This document shows positions 1 through 5,060 of a DNA stretch of 5,060 bases, one piece after another. The first letter of the stretch is position 1; each line of letters begins with the position of its first letter. This DNA is from Dehalococcoidia bacterium. Its GTDB lineage: Bacteria > Chloroflexota > Dehalococcoidia > UBA1151 > UBA1328. The notes under the pieces were generated by a model, which was not told the DNA's origin, did no database searches, and worked only from the letters and a program-made list of their open reading frames with translations. Location of the stretch: NCBI GenBank assembly GCA_030745955.1, contig JASLNQ010000181.1, forward strand, positions 1 to 5,060, written 5' to 3'. The translations under genes were made by a program, and so were the position numbers.

Positions 1-1025
1 CCATCGAGCGGGCCGAGGCTCTTTTCGGCGCCGAGCACGCCAACGTCCAGCCCCATGCGGGATCGCAGGCGAACATGGCAGCCTTCTTCGCGCTCGCCAA
101 ACCCGGTGACCGGATCATGGGCATGTCGCTCGACCACGGTGGTCACCTGACGCACGGTTCGCCCGTGAACTTCTCGGGCAAGCTCTACGAATTCGGCCAC
201 TACGGCGTGGATGCCGATACCGAGGCACTCGACTACGACGAAGTGCAACGCCAGGCCGAAGCGTTCAAGCCGGCGGTCATCATCGCTGGCTACACCGCGT
301 ATTCATTGACGATTGATTTCAAGCGTTTCCGCGAGATCGCCGACTCTGTAGGCGCTGCCTTGCTGGTCGACATGGCCCATATCGCCGGACTCATCGCCGG
401 TGGCGCGCACCCGTCGCCCGTCGGGTTCGCCGACATCATCACGACTACCACCCATAAAACCCTGCGTGGCCCGCGCGGTGCGATGGCCCTGGCGACAAAA
501 AAACTCGCCCGCAAGTACAACTCGGCAGTATTTCCGAACATGCAGGGTGGCCCCATGGAACACGTCATCGCTGCCAAGGCGGTGGCATTCGGAGAAGCGT
601 TGCAACCACAATTCACGACCTACGCCCACCAGATAGTGGAGAACGCACGGGCGCTTGCCAGCGGGTTGTCTGCCGGAGGGCTCCGGATTGTTGCGGGTGG
701 GACCGAGAACCACATGATGCTGGTCGACACCCGACCCCTCGGGCTTACTGGCCGCGATGCCGAAACGGCACTCATATCGGCCGGCCTGGTCGTCAACAAG
801 AACGCCATCCCGTTCGATCCAGAATCGCCGATGGTCACCTCGGGCATTCGTATCGGGACACCGGCACTCACATCCCGGGAATTGACCGTCTCCGACATGG
901 AGCAGATCGCCGGTTACATCCTCGAGGCCCTCCAGGCACACGACGACGCCTCAACGCTCTCGAAACTCGGCGCTGAAGTGTCAAAATTCGCATCGAAATT
1001 TCCGGTCCCAGGTCTCGATTCCTGA
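1..1025 (+). CDS. glyA: Serine hydroxymethyltransferase, 5'-truncated by the window edge
   Basis: This enzyme is a cytosolic, PLP-dependent fold-type I protein that interconverts serine plus tetrahydrofolate with glycine plus 5,10-methylene-tetrahydrofolate, the main one-carbon source. The reading frame is open from position 3, so the ATG at 75 is internal. The codons before it give IERAEALFG and then [11 protein letters not shown], a hallmark of the family's N-terminal half. Further on are [10 protein letters not shown] (cofactor-binding Asp and His) and the [13 protein letters not shown] box. The Lys codon of that box at 456-458 is the Schiff-base lysine. About 340 residues are present against a usual ~415, so roughly 75 N-terminal residues lie outside the window. 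The C-terminus ends normally with FPVPGLDS and a TGA stop. No frameshift or missing key residue is seen. A 131-nt gap with a likely promoter separates it from rpsF, so it is probably a separate transcription unit, although no clear terminator follows. Confidence 0.97.
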   Translation, partial: IERAEALFGAEHANVQPHAGSQANMAAFFALAKPGDRIMGMSLDHGGHLTHGSPVNFSGKLYEFGHYGVDADTEALDYDEVQRQAEAFKPAVIIAGYTAYSLTIDFKRFREIADSVGAALLVDMAHIAGLIAGGAHPSPVGFADIITTTTHKTLRGPRGAMALATKKLARKYNSAVFPNMQGGPMEHVIAAKAVAFGEALQPQFTTYAHQIVENARALASGLSAGGLRIVAGGTENHMMLVDTRPLGLTGRDAETALISAGLVVNKNAIPFDPESPMVTSGIRIGTPALTSRELTVSDMEQIAGYILEALQAHDDASTLSKLGAEVSKFASKFPVPGLDS

Positions 1026-1089
1026 CCCCGCAACATCGAATTCGTGCCAATTGGTTTGGAACTACCGGCCAGAGTGCCGAAAATAGGTG

Positions 1090-1117
1090 CTGACGCGCCA
1101 AACTGGCGTGATAGACT
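1090..1117 (+). promoter_or_regulatory. Putative promoter of the rpsF-ssb-rpsR cluster
   Basis: A -35-like CTGACG (1090-1095, 4 of 6 matches to TTGACA) lies 16 bp from a -10-like TAGACT (1112-1117, 4 of 6 to TATAAT). The -10 element is preceded by an extended-10 TG at 1109-1110. Transcription would start near 1124, about 33 nt before the rpsF start. This is the best housekeeping-type promoter match in the glyA-rpsF gap and sits where one is expected. It was found by eye only. Confidence 0.4.
1094..1110. repeat. Inverted repeat inside the putative promoter spacer
   Basis: CGCCA (1096-1100) and TGGCG (1104-1108) are perfect inverted copies around AAC. Outer pairs G1095-T1109 (wobble) and C1094-G1110 extend the stem to 7 bp. 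No T-run follows, so it is not a Rho-independent terminator. It lies between the proposed -35 and -10, where a repressor dimer could bind. It would lie upstream of the predicted transcript start, which argues against an RNA leader element for that promoter. Confidence 0.35.
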
Positions 1118-1156
1118 TTATCGGTTTCGCGCTAAATAGAAGAACACGGTGAATCG

Positions 1157-1474
1157 TTGAGAAAGTACGAATTGGTCTGGATTCTCGGTAGTGATGCTGG
1201 CGAAGAGCAGGGCACCGAGTCGATCGAGAAAATTACTTCGCTTGTGGCCGGTGTCGGTGGTGAAATTTCGAGCACCGAGGCCTGGGGCAAGCGGACGCTT
1301 GCTTACCCGATTCAGAAAAACAACGAGGGTTTCTACCTCCAGGCCAACTTTGAACTGGACGGCCCAAGAGCGCAGGAACTCGAGCGAGCTCTCGGCGCCG
1401 ACCAGTCCATCATTCGACACCTGTTGGTTCGAGATGAACCCAAACCCGTGGCCGAAGCAGAGGCTGCTCAGTAA
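1157..1474 (+). CDS. rpsF: 30S ribosomal protein S6
   Basis: S6 is a small ribosomal subunit platform protein that pairs with S18 during assembly. The sequence starts MRKYELVWIL, the typical first beta strand of S6. It continues with the WGKRTLAYPIQKNNEGFYLQ segment (about residues 43-62) and an IIRHLLVRDE strand near residues 85-94, giving the full beta-alpha-beta repeat fold. The length of 105 aa is normal, with a short Ala/Glu-rich tail (about 95-105). The start is TTG at 1157: the frame has a stop at 1133-1135 and no ATG or GTG in between, and S6 homologues begin at this point. A weak GGTGA (1148-1152) could serve as Shine-Dalgarno. A four-codon frame (GTG 1149 to TGA 1160) overlaps the TTG. 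It is the first gene of the rpsF-ssb-rpsR cluster, probably transcribed from the promoter just upstream. Confidence 0.96.
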   Translation: MRKYELVWILGSDAGEEQGTESIEKITSLVAGVGGEISSTEAWGKRTLAYPIQKNNEGFYLQANFELDGPRAQELERALGADQSIIRHLLVRDEPKPVAEAEAAQ

Positions 1475-1513
1475 AGCTTGGGTTCTAGCAGCCATGTACG
1501 GACGGTTTTTTAA

Positions 1514-1963
1514 TTGAGTTATAACCAGATACTCCTTATCGGTAACGCAGGCAATGACCCTGAAATGCGCTACACGCCAAGCGGTACACCGGTCACAAGT
1601 TTCAGCCTTGCCGTGAACAACAACAGGCGCGATCAAAACGGCGAATGGGTCGAAGAGACCGAATGGTTCCGGGTCACGGCCTGGGAGCGCCAGGCGGAAT
1701 CGGTGAACCAGTACCTGGCGAAGGGTCGCAAAGTGTTCGTCGACGGCCGCTTGTCGACCCGTCAGTACACGAGCAATTCCGGTGAAGCGCGCACTTCCCT
1801 TGAAGTACGGGCATTCAAGGTCGTGTTCCTTGATTCACCGGGTGGTGAACCTGCGAGAAGCGAGGCACCGCAGGAAGCCCAGTCCTATTCGCCGGGGACG
1901 CAAAGCTCTCCGGCGCCTGCCACAGATAATCCATCAGAAGACGTGGAGGAACTGCCCTGGTAG
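1514..1963 (+). CDS. ssb: Single-stranded DNA-binding protein
   Basis: SSB coats single-stranded DNA during replication, recombination and repair, and recruits partner enzymes through its C-terminal tip. Residues 1-106 are a standard OB fold: SYNQILLIGNAGNDPEMRY at the start, the TEWFRVTAWERQAE strand (about 49-62), then YLAKGRKVFVDGRLSTRQY (67-85). The linker (about 108-141) is Pro/Ser/Ala/Gln-rich and presumably disordered. The tip is EDVEELPW: acidic as expected, but ending in Pro-Trp rather than the Pro-Phe of E. coli. The length of 149 aa is usual. The start is TTG at 1514, because the homologous N-terminus begins exactly there and the next in-frame ATG (residue 18) would cut into the OB fold. 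No good Shine-Dalgarno precedes it, and an eight-codon frame from ATG 1494 ends on a TGA overlapping this TTG. It sits 39 nt after rpsF, in one operon with it. Confidence 0.96.
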   Translation: MSYNQILLIGNAGNDPEMRYTPSGTPVTSFSLAVNNNRRDQNGEWVEETEWFRVTAWERQAESVNQYLAKGRKVFVDGRLSTRQYTSNSGEARTSLEVRAFKVVFLDSPGGEPARSEAPQEAQSYSPGTQSSPAPATDNPSEDVEELPW

Positions 1964-1984
1964 CAGTTTCCGCGTGGTTTTCAT

Positions 1985-2021
1985 CCGGTGCTTTACCGGT
2001 GCATTCCGCTGTCCATTCCGC
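1985..2021 (+). repeat. Short direct repeats in the ssb-rpsR spacer
   Basis: The 68-nt spacer contains two pairs of close direct repeats: CCGGTG at 1985-1990 and 1996-2001 (11-bp period), and CATTCCGC at 2002-2009 and 2014-2021 (12-bp period). The spacer as a whole has five CCG triplets. The second CATTCCGC abuts the rpsR Shine-Dalgarno. Its function is unknown. No strong hairpin or promoter was found here. Confidence 0.4.
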
Positions 2022-2026
2022 GAGGT
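2022..2026 (+). promoter_or_regulatory. Shine-Dalgarno sequence of rpsR
   Basis: GAGGT lies 5 nt before the ATG at 2032, an optimal arrangement that fixes the rpsR start. It contrasts with the weak sites in front of the two TTG-started genes upstream. Confidence 0.7.
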
Positions 2027-2031
2027 AATTA

Positions 2032-2862
2032 ATGACAACTCCCCGAACCAGCCAGGGCTCTCGACCACCGTTCCGACGTGGAGGCCGGCGCCGACGCCAG
2101 TGTTTTTGCAAGGAAAACACGATCGATTACAAGGATGTCTCGAGCATCCGGCGGTTTATCACCGACCGCGGCCGGATCGAGCCCGGAAAAAAGTCGGGTA
2201 ACTGCGCCAAGTGTCAGCGAAGCCTGACCCTTGCCATCAAGCGGGCACGCCATCTCGCCCTGCTTCCCTACGCACCCGACCACCTTCGTGTGACAGGTTC
2301 CGTTGCGTCGGGCGCGAAGATTGCTGCGGACGACGAAGCGCCAGACGATGGTGAGACGACCGAGGCTACCGAGAGTCCAGCTGCCGAGACCGACACAGCT
2401 GAAACCCCTGAGGCGACGGCAACCCCTGAGACCGAAACTGAGTCCGCTACCGGAACCGATGTAGCCCCCAAGACAGGTGACGTCGCCGACGCGACCGAGC
2501 AACCCGAGGCTGCGGCAGAAGCAGAACCTGAAGCCGAAGCGGACGACACAGCCGACGAACCAGAGGCAGCGGTAGAAGCGGAAGCAGAACCTGAAGCCGA
2601 AGCGGACGATACAGCCGGCGAACCAGAGGCAGCCGCAGAAGCAGAACCTGAGGCCGAAGCGGACGACAAAGCCGACGAACCAGAGGCAGCCGCAGCGCCC
2701 GCTGAAGCCGAGGAAGATGAAACAGCCGACGAACCAGAGGCATCCGAAGAGCCCGCTGCAGACGTTTCAACTACCAGTAACCCCGAAGCCGAAAAGGCCG
2801 AACCGGCTGGACAAGCCGAAGAGGCCGAAGCTGAAACCAGCCCCGACGACGAAGACAAGTAG
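2032..2862 (+). CDS. rpsR: 30S ribosomal protein S18 with a ~180-residue acidic repeat tail
   Basis: S18 is an RNA-binding protein of the 30S platform and the assembly partner of S6. Residues 1-22 are very basic. The conserved core spans about 23-90 and includes [13 protein letters not shown] (31-43) and [13 protein letters not shown] (68-80). Four cysteines, C24, C26, C58 and C61, suggest the zinc-binding form. The first pair is C-x-C rather than the C-x-x-C I recall from mycobacterial S18, and C61 stands where a His of the QR motif is usual. From about residue 98 to 276 the protein is almost entirely Ala, Glu, Asp, Pro and Thr, with no Arg and only four Lys, and it includes tandem repeats (159-235). 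A typical S18 has 70-100 residues, so this one is about three times normal length. The frame is unbroken into the tail, so this is not a misjoined separate gene. The tail is probably disordered. It has a strong GAGGT site before the ATG, lies 68 nt after ssb, and is not followed by rplI. Confidence 0.95.
   Translation: MTTPRTSQGSRPPFRRGGRRRRQCFCKENTIDYKDVSSIRRFITDRGRIEPGKKSGNCAKCQRSLTLAIKRARHLALLPYAPDHLRVTGSVASGAKIAADDEAPDDGETTEATESPAAETDTAETPEATATPETETESATGTDVAPKTGDVADATEQPEAAAEAEPEAEADDTADEPEAAVEAEAEPEAEADDTAGEPEAAAEAEPEAEADDKADEPEAAAAPAEAEEDETADEPEASEEPAADVSTTSNPEAEKAEPAGQAEEAEAETSPDDEDK
2506..2736 (+). repeat. Tandem repeats encoding the acidic S18 tail
   Basis: There are four consecutive units: 2506-2562 (57 nt), 2563-2625 (63 nt), 2626-2682 (57 nt) and 2683-2736 (54 nt). 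They encode variants of [19 protein letters not shown] (residues 159-177, 178-198, 199-217, 218-235). The second unit has an extra Ala-Glu pair and the fourth is the most diverged. Units 1-3 are nearly identical at DNA level, for example in the shared GCGGACGA core and the GAACCAGAGGC junctions. All length differences are multiples of three. This suggests fairly recent in-frame tandem duplication, and the copy number may vary among strains. Confidence 0.85.
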
Positions 2863-2946
2863 TCTCTGTCTGGCAGTTCAAACTTAGCAATGCCCGGGTT
2901 ACGCATATGGCAGGACTCCCACTACAGCAGTAGCTGAGCGCCGAAG

Positions 2947-4173
2947 ATGTCTCCAGAAGATCAGAACGAAGACCGCAGCGAAGAACGCGACGAAACCCAG
3001 GAAAAACCGGAAGTAGTCATAGGTCCCTCGACCGACTACGAAGTAGGGCGTCGCAGCATTACCACGCATGGCGCCAAAACCCGCCGCCAAATGATGGCAG
3101 ACAGGCACCGTTTGCAACTGAAGTCGCGACCGTTCATTCTCGTTGCGGTTGTCGCACTTATCGGTCTTCTGGCAATCCCGGTCTACGCATATTTCCAGCT
3201 CTATGTGTTTCCCCCGCGTGAACTGGCCCTCAGGGTTGAAGGCACGGTGTATACGCGCGGCGATGTCGTGAACTTCATCCGTTTTAATCAACGGATGAGT
3301 GAAGACCTCGGTATTCCGTTCGAGGTTGGAAACTCGCTGTTCGATGCGCTGCAGACGCTCCAGGAAAACGAACTGGCGTTTCAACTTGCGCCCCGGTACG
3401 GAATCACCGTTTCGTCCGATGAAGTCGACGAACGGGTCAACGCGATCCTTGGATTTGTTGCGGTGACGGTAGCGGAACGTGAATCTACCGAATTTAAGGA
3501 CAACATCGAGGAAGCGAAGCGCCAGTTTATCCACCGCATTGGCATGGAGGAGAATGTCTTCCGGGATTTCATTCGTAAGAGCATGTTCAAAGAGCGGCTG
3601 CGCGATGTTGTGGCCGAGGAAATTCCGCGTGTCCAGGCACAGGTCCACCTCTACGAGATCGTCTTGTTTGACCGCGATCCTGAAGCCCAGCGGTCGATCG
3701 ATCGCGACTTGACCGCTGGAAATCCGATCGAAAGTGTCGTTCTTCAGCATTCGCTGGACCCAAACGTCAGGCGAGACATGGGTGACCGGGGCTGGTTCCC
3801 ATTGGGTGTATCACCCGAGCTCGACTCCCTCATGTTTGGGCTTGATGGGGAAGGCAACCGGCTACTCCCGATCAGGACAACCAGTGATGGGCGCTTTGAT
3901 GAAGAGAAACAATGGTGGAGCTACCTGGTGATCGAGGAAGTGAACGACGCCCGCGAGGTTAATGCAGAAAATTTTGACGCGTTGACGACCCGTGGAATGA
4001 CGATTTTCTTCAACGAAGAACGGAAAGGCTTCGATCTCCACATGGTGCTCGACAGCGCGATTTTCGATTGGGTCAACGCACAGATCAGGCTCTCCGCACT
4101 ACTCCCGACCCCGACCCCGATTCCGGCCGATGCGGGATTCACGACCAGTGACGCCCTGTTATCGGGGCAGTAG
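2947..4173 (+). CDS. Membrane-anchored SurA/PpiC-like foldase, probably degenerate
   Basis: This is a 408-aa protein of the peptidyl-prolyl isomerase/SurA N-domain type, recognised by layout rather than a strict motif. Residues 1-60 are charged and likely cytoplasmic. Residues about 62-86 (FILVAVVALIGLLAIPVYAY) form one transmembrane helix. Residues about 95-225 resemble a SurA N-terminal chaperone domain: VEGTVYTRGDVVNFI, a helical stretch, then YGITVSSDEVDERV. Residues about 230-335 follow the parvulin pattern (beta strand, a QHSLDPN segment, DRGWFPLG, closing strand). The usual parvulin histidines look replaced: Glu237 at the first strand and Tyr326 near the last. This suggests a chaperone or scaffold without normal isomerase activity. 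The C-terminus carries a TPTPTPIP linker. The most probable place is the outer face of the cell membrane. The ATG at 2947 is the only start after the in-frame TGA at 2935. The gene lies 84 nt after rpsR and 5 nt before hom. Confidence 0.7.
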   Translation: MSPEDQNEDRSEERDETQEKPEVVIGPSTDYEVGRRSITTHGAKTRRQMMADRHRLQLKSRPFILVAVVALIGLLAIPVYAYFQLYVFPPRELALRVEGTVYTRGDVVNFIRFNQRMSEDLGIPFEVGNSLFDALQTLQENELAFQLAPRYGITVSSDEVDERVNAILGFVAVTVAERESTEFKDNIEEAKRQFIHRIGMEENVFRDFIRKSMFKERLRDVVAEEIPRVQAQVHLYEIVLFDRDPEAQRSIDRDLTAGNPIESVVLQHSLDPNVRRDMGDRGWFPLGVSPELDSLMFGLDGEGNRLLPIRTTSDGRFDEEKQWWSYLVIEEVNDAREVNAENFDALTTRGMTIFFNEERKGFDLHMVLDSAIFDWVNAQIRLSALLPTPTPIPADAGFTTSDALLSGQ

Positions 4174-4178
4174 GCATA

Positions 4179-4949
4179 ATGTCAGCCACGGCACCCATGC
4201 AAGCCTCAGGTCGGAGTGAAGCGACCGGGATCGGTCTGCTCGGACTCGGCGTCGTCGGTTCGGCGGTCGCCCAGGCCATCGTTGAGCGGCACCGTTCGGG
4301 AACCCCGGACGTTCCGCTCTCGGTAGAAGCAGCAGTGGTTCGAAACCCCGATCGAAAAAGAGCGGTCGAACTTGATCGTGCAGTAATCTCGACCGACCCC
4401 GAATCGGTTATCGGAAACCCCGAAGTGAGGATCGTCGTCGAGCTCATGGGCGGCGAAGACCCGGCGTTCGGCTACATCGCAAAGTCGCTTAGGGCCGGCA
4501 AGCACGTTGTCACTGCCAACAAAGAAGTGATGTGCAAGCGGGGCGACGAACTGCTGTCGATCGCTGCGGAAAACAACAGGCATCTGCTCTACGAAGCCAG
4601 CGTCGGCGGCGGTATCCCCATAATCGGCCCGCTCATGAACGACCTGACCGCCAACCGGATCCTCAGTCTTCGGGCCATTATCAACGGCACGACCAATTTC
4701 ATCCTCACCAAGATGGCGAAAGAGAACGCAGACTTCGACGATGTACTCGCCGAGGCGCAGTCGCTCGGGTATGCCGAGGCCGACCCGACCGCCGACGTCG
4801 ACGGGTTCGATGCGCTCTACAAACTTTCCGTACTCGCCCGACTGGCCTATCACACCGAAATCCCGTTCGACGAAATTCACCGTGAGGGCATTCGCGAAGT
4901 CCATGCAAAAGACTTCCGCTACGCCAGCGAGCTCGGCGGCGAGGCCTAG
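4179..4949 (+). CDS. hom: Homoserine dehydrogenase, C-terminally truncated
   Basis: This enzyme reduces aspartate-semialdehyde to homoserine for threonine, methionine and isoleucine synthesis. Residues 17-130 form the NAD(P)-binding half with GLGVVG (22-27) and VVTANKEVM (Lys115). The catalytic half starts with EASVGGGIPII (139-149) and INGTTNFILTKM (168-179), followed by the family signature at 193-215 (A-x3-GYAEADPTADVDGFD-x3-K). The residues expected for substrate binding and catalysis, Glu200, Asp211 and Lys215, are all present. The protein stops at 256 after YASELG. Family members continue there with a strand such as VIKLLAIAK, the rest of the catalytic/dimer domain, and often an ACT domain, reaching about 300-430 aa. 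None of this is found in any forward frame up to 5060. It may be a recent remnant, the product of a deletion or recombination, or an assembly join. The start at 4179 is 5 nt after the foldase stop; ATG 4197 is a possible alternative. The Shine-Dalgarno is weak. Confidence 0.9.
   Translation: MSATAPMQASGRSEATGIGLLGLGVVGSAVAQAIVERHRSGTPDVPLSVEAAVVRNPDRKRAVELDRAVISTDPESVIGNPEVRIVVELMGGEDPAFGYIAKSLRAGKHVVTANKEVMCKRGDELLSIAAENNRHLLYEASVGGGIPIIGPLMNDLTANRILSLRAIINGTTNFILTKMAKENADFDDVLAEAQSLGYAEADPTADVDGFDALYKLSVLARLAYHTEIPFDEIHREGIREVHAKDFRYASELGGEA
4941..4944 (+). promoter_or_regulatory. Shine-Dalgarno sequence of the 3'-terminal gene
   Basis: GAGG lies 8 nt before the ATG at 4953, inside the last codons of hom. 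It supports a genuine new start just after the hom stop, and translational coupling between the two genes. Confidence 0.5.
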
Positions 4950-4952
4950 GCG

Positions 4953-5060
4953 ATGGACTGTCTGATCATCGGTGCGGCCGAGTTCGAGCGCGATGAAGAG
5001 CGTGAGCTCTTTCGTCGCATCCATGCGGGCGAGAGCACCGATGGCTGGGGGCGCTTTCTC
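4953..5060 (+). CDS. N-terminus of an unrecognised protein, cut by the window edge
   Basis: An open frame of 36 codons runs from ATG 4953 to the window end, in the same frame as hom and three nt after its stop. It begins with a short hydrophobic strand, MDCLIIG. A charged, probably helical stretch follows (about residues 9-26, rich in Glu and Arg), then ESTDGWGRFL. A GAGG site at good spacing and codons ending mostly in G or C support it as a real gene. It does not match the missing part of homoserine dehydrogenase. The strand-then-helix opening is loosely like the N-terminus of cobalamin-binding radical SAM proteins, but 36 residues are too few to assign a function. Confidence 0.5.
   Translation, partial: MDCLIIGAAEFERDEERELFRRIHAGESTDGWGRFL

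Noticed and set aside
303..941. Minus-strand frame (212 aa) inside glyA
   Set aside because: It is fully antisense to strongly conserved serine hydroxymethyltransferase sequence and has no recognisable features.
1124..1156. S6:S18 autoregulatory RNA element in the rpsF leader
   Set aside because: The leader predicted from the proposed promoter is only about 33 nt, has no CCG triplet and no clear stem.
1475..1513. Possible Rho-independent terminator before ssb (T-run at 1506-1511)
   Set aside because: No GC-rich hairpin precedes the T-run, and rpsF and ssb are expected to be co-transcribed.
1118..1636. Minus-strand frame (172 aa) across rpsF and the start of ssb
   Set aside because: It spans two well-identified plus-strand genes and their gap, with no motif of its own.
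2268..2906. Minus-strand Ser/Ala-rich repetitive frame opposite the S18 tail
   Set aside because: Its Ser/Ala repeats are simply the complement of the Glu/Ala codon repeats in the rpsR tail.
2863..2946. Promoter or terminator in the rpsR-foldase gap
   Set aside because: Only weak elements are present: a repeated TGGCAG, a CATATG without a well-spaced -35, and 4-bp stems. An eight-codon frame at 2907-2933 has nothing to support it.
2899..3750. Long minus-strand open frame (283 aa) opposite the foldase-like gene
   Set aside because: It lies opposite a plus-strand frame with a clear membrane helix and domain pattern, shows no recognisable motif, and is the kind of antisense shadow that GC-rich codon use creates.
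4206..5024. Long minus-strand open frame (272 aa) opposite hom
   Set aside because: The plus strand carries unmistakable homoserine dehydrogenase motifs over nearly all of this span, and the antisense product has no family features.
4947..5060. Simple frameshift restoring the rest of homoserine dehydrogenase
   Set aside because: All three forward frames were translated after residue 253. None gives the expected IKLLAIAK-like strand or later family motifs.
4980..5060. Sigma-70 region 1.2-like helix (EERELFRRIHAGE) in the last partial gene
   Set aside because: The likeness is limited to a short charged helix. The hydrophobic MDCLIIG start does not fit a sigma factor, and the next conserved segment lies beyond the window.

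Overview
The window is a moderately GC-rich bacterial stretch with all genes on the + strand: glyA (5'-truncated by the window edge), rpsF, ssb, rpsR, a single-pass membrane SurA/PpiC-like protein, a shortened homoserine dehydrogenase gene (hom), and the first 36 codons of an unrecognised gene running off the right edge. Several traits point to Chloroflexota, perhaps a Dehalococcoidia/SAR202-type lineage: the S18 sequence after its conserved core, the SSB ending in LPW, the TPTPTP linker in the foldase-like protein, and rpsF-ssb-rpsR not followed by rplI. This assignment is inferred from sequence style and not proven.

Layout. Positions 1-1025 hold the C-terminal ~80% of serine hydroxymethyltransferase. 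The 131-nt gap after it has a plausible promoter (about 1090-1117) whose spacer contains a 7-bp inverted repeat. From there rpsF, ssb and rpsR form the classic S6/SSB/S18 cluster linking translation with DNA replication and repair. rpsF and ssb both start with TTG, and in both cases the TTG overlaps the stop codon of a tiny upstream reading frame. After an 84-nt gap comes the foldase-like gene, and 5 nt later hom. Three nt after hom, a new reading frame begins with a good Shine-Dalgarno sequence.

Two things stand out. First, S18 (276 aa) is a normal zinc-ribbon-type S18 core of about 90 residues followed by about 180 residues of highly acidic Ala/Glu/Asp/Pro sequence. This tail includes four tandem 18-21-aa repeats that are still alike at DNA level. 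Second, hom keeps an intact NAD-binding half and all expected catalytic residues, but stops at residue 256, just after the conserved YA-x-ELG motif. The rest of its catalytic domain is absent from all three forward frames before the window ends, so it is either a remnant or an unusual minimal form.

No tRNA, rRNA, CRISPR, insertion sequence or convincing Rho-independent terminator is visible. I see no defence or mobile system. The best candidate for something undescribed is the acidic repeat tail on S18.
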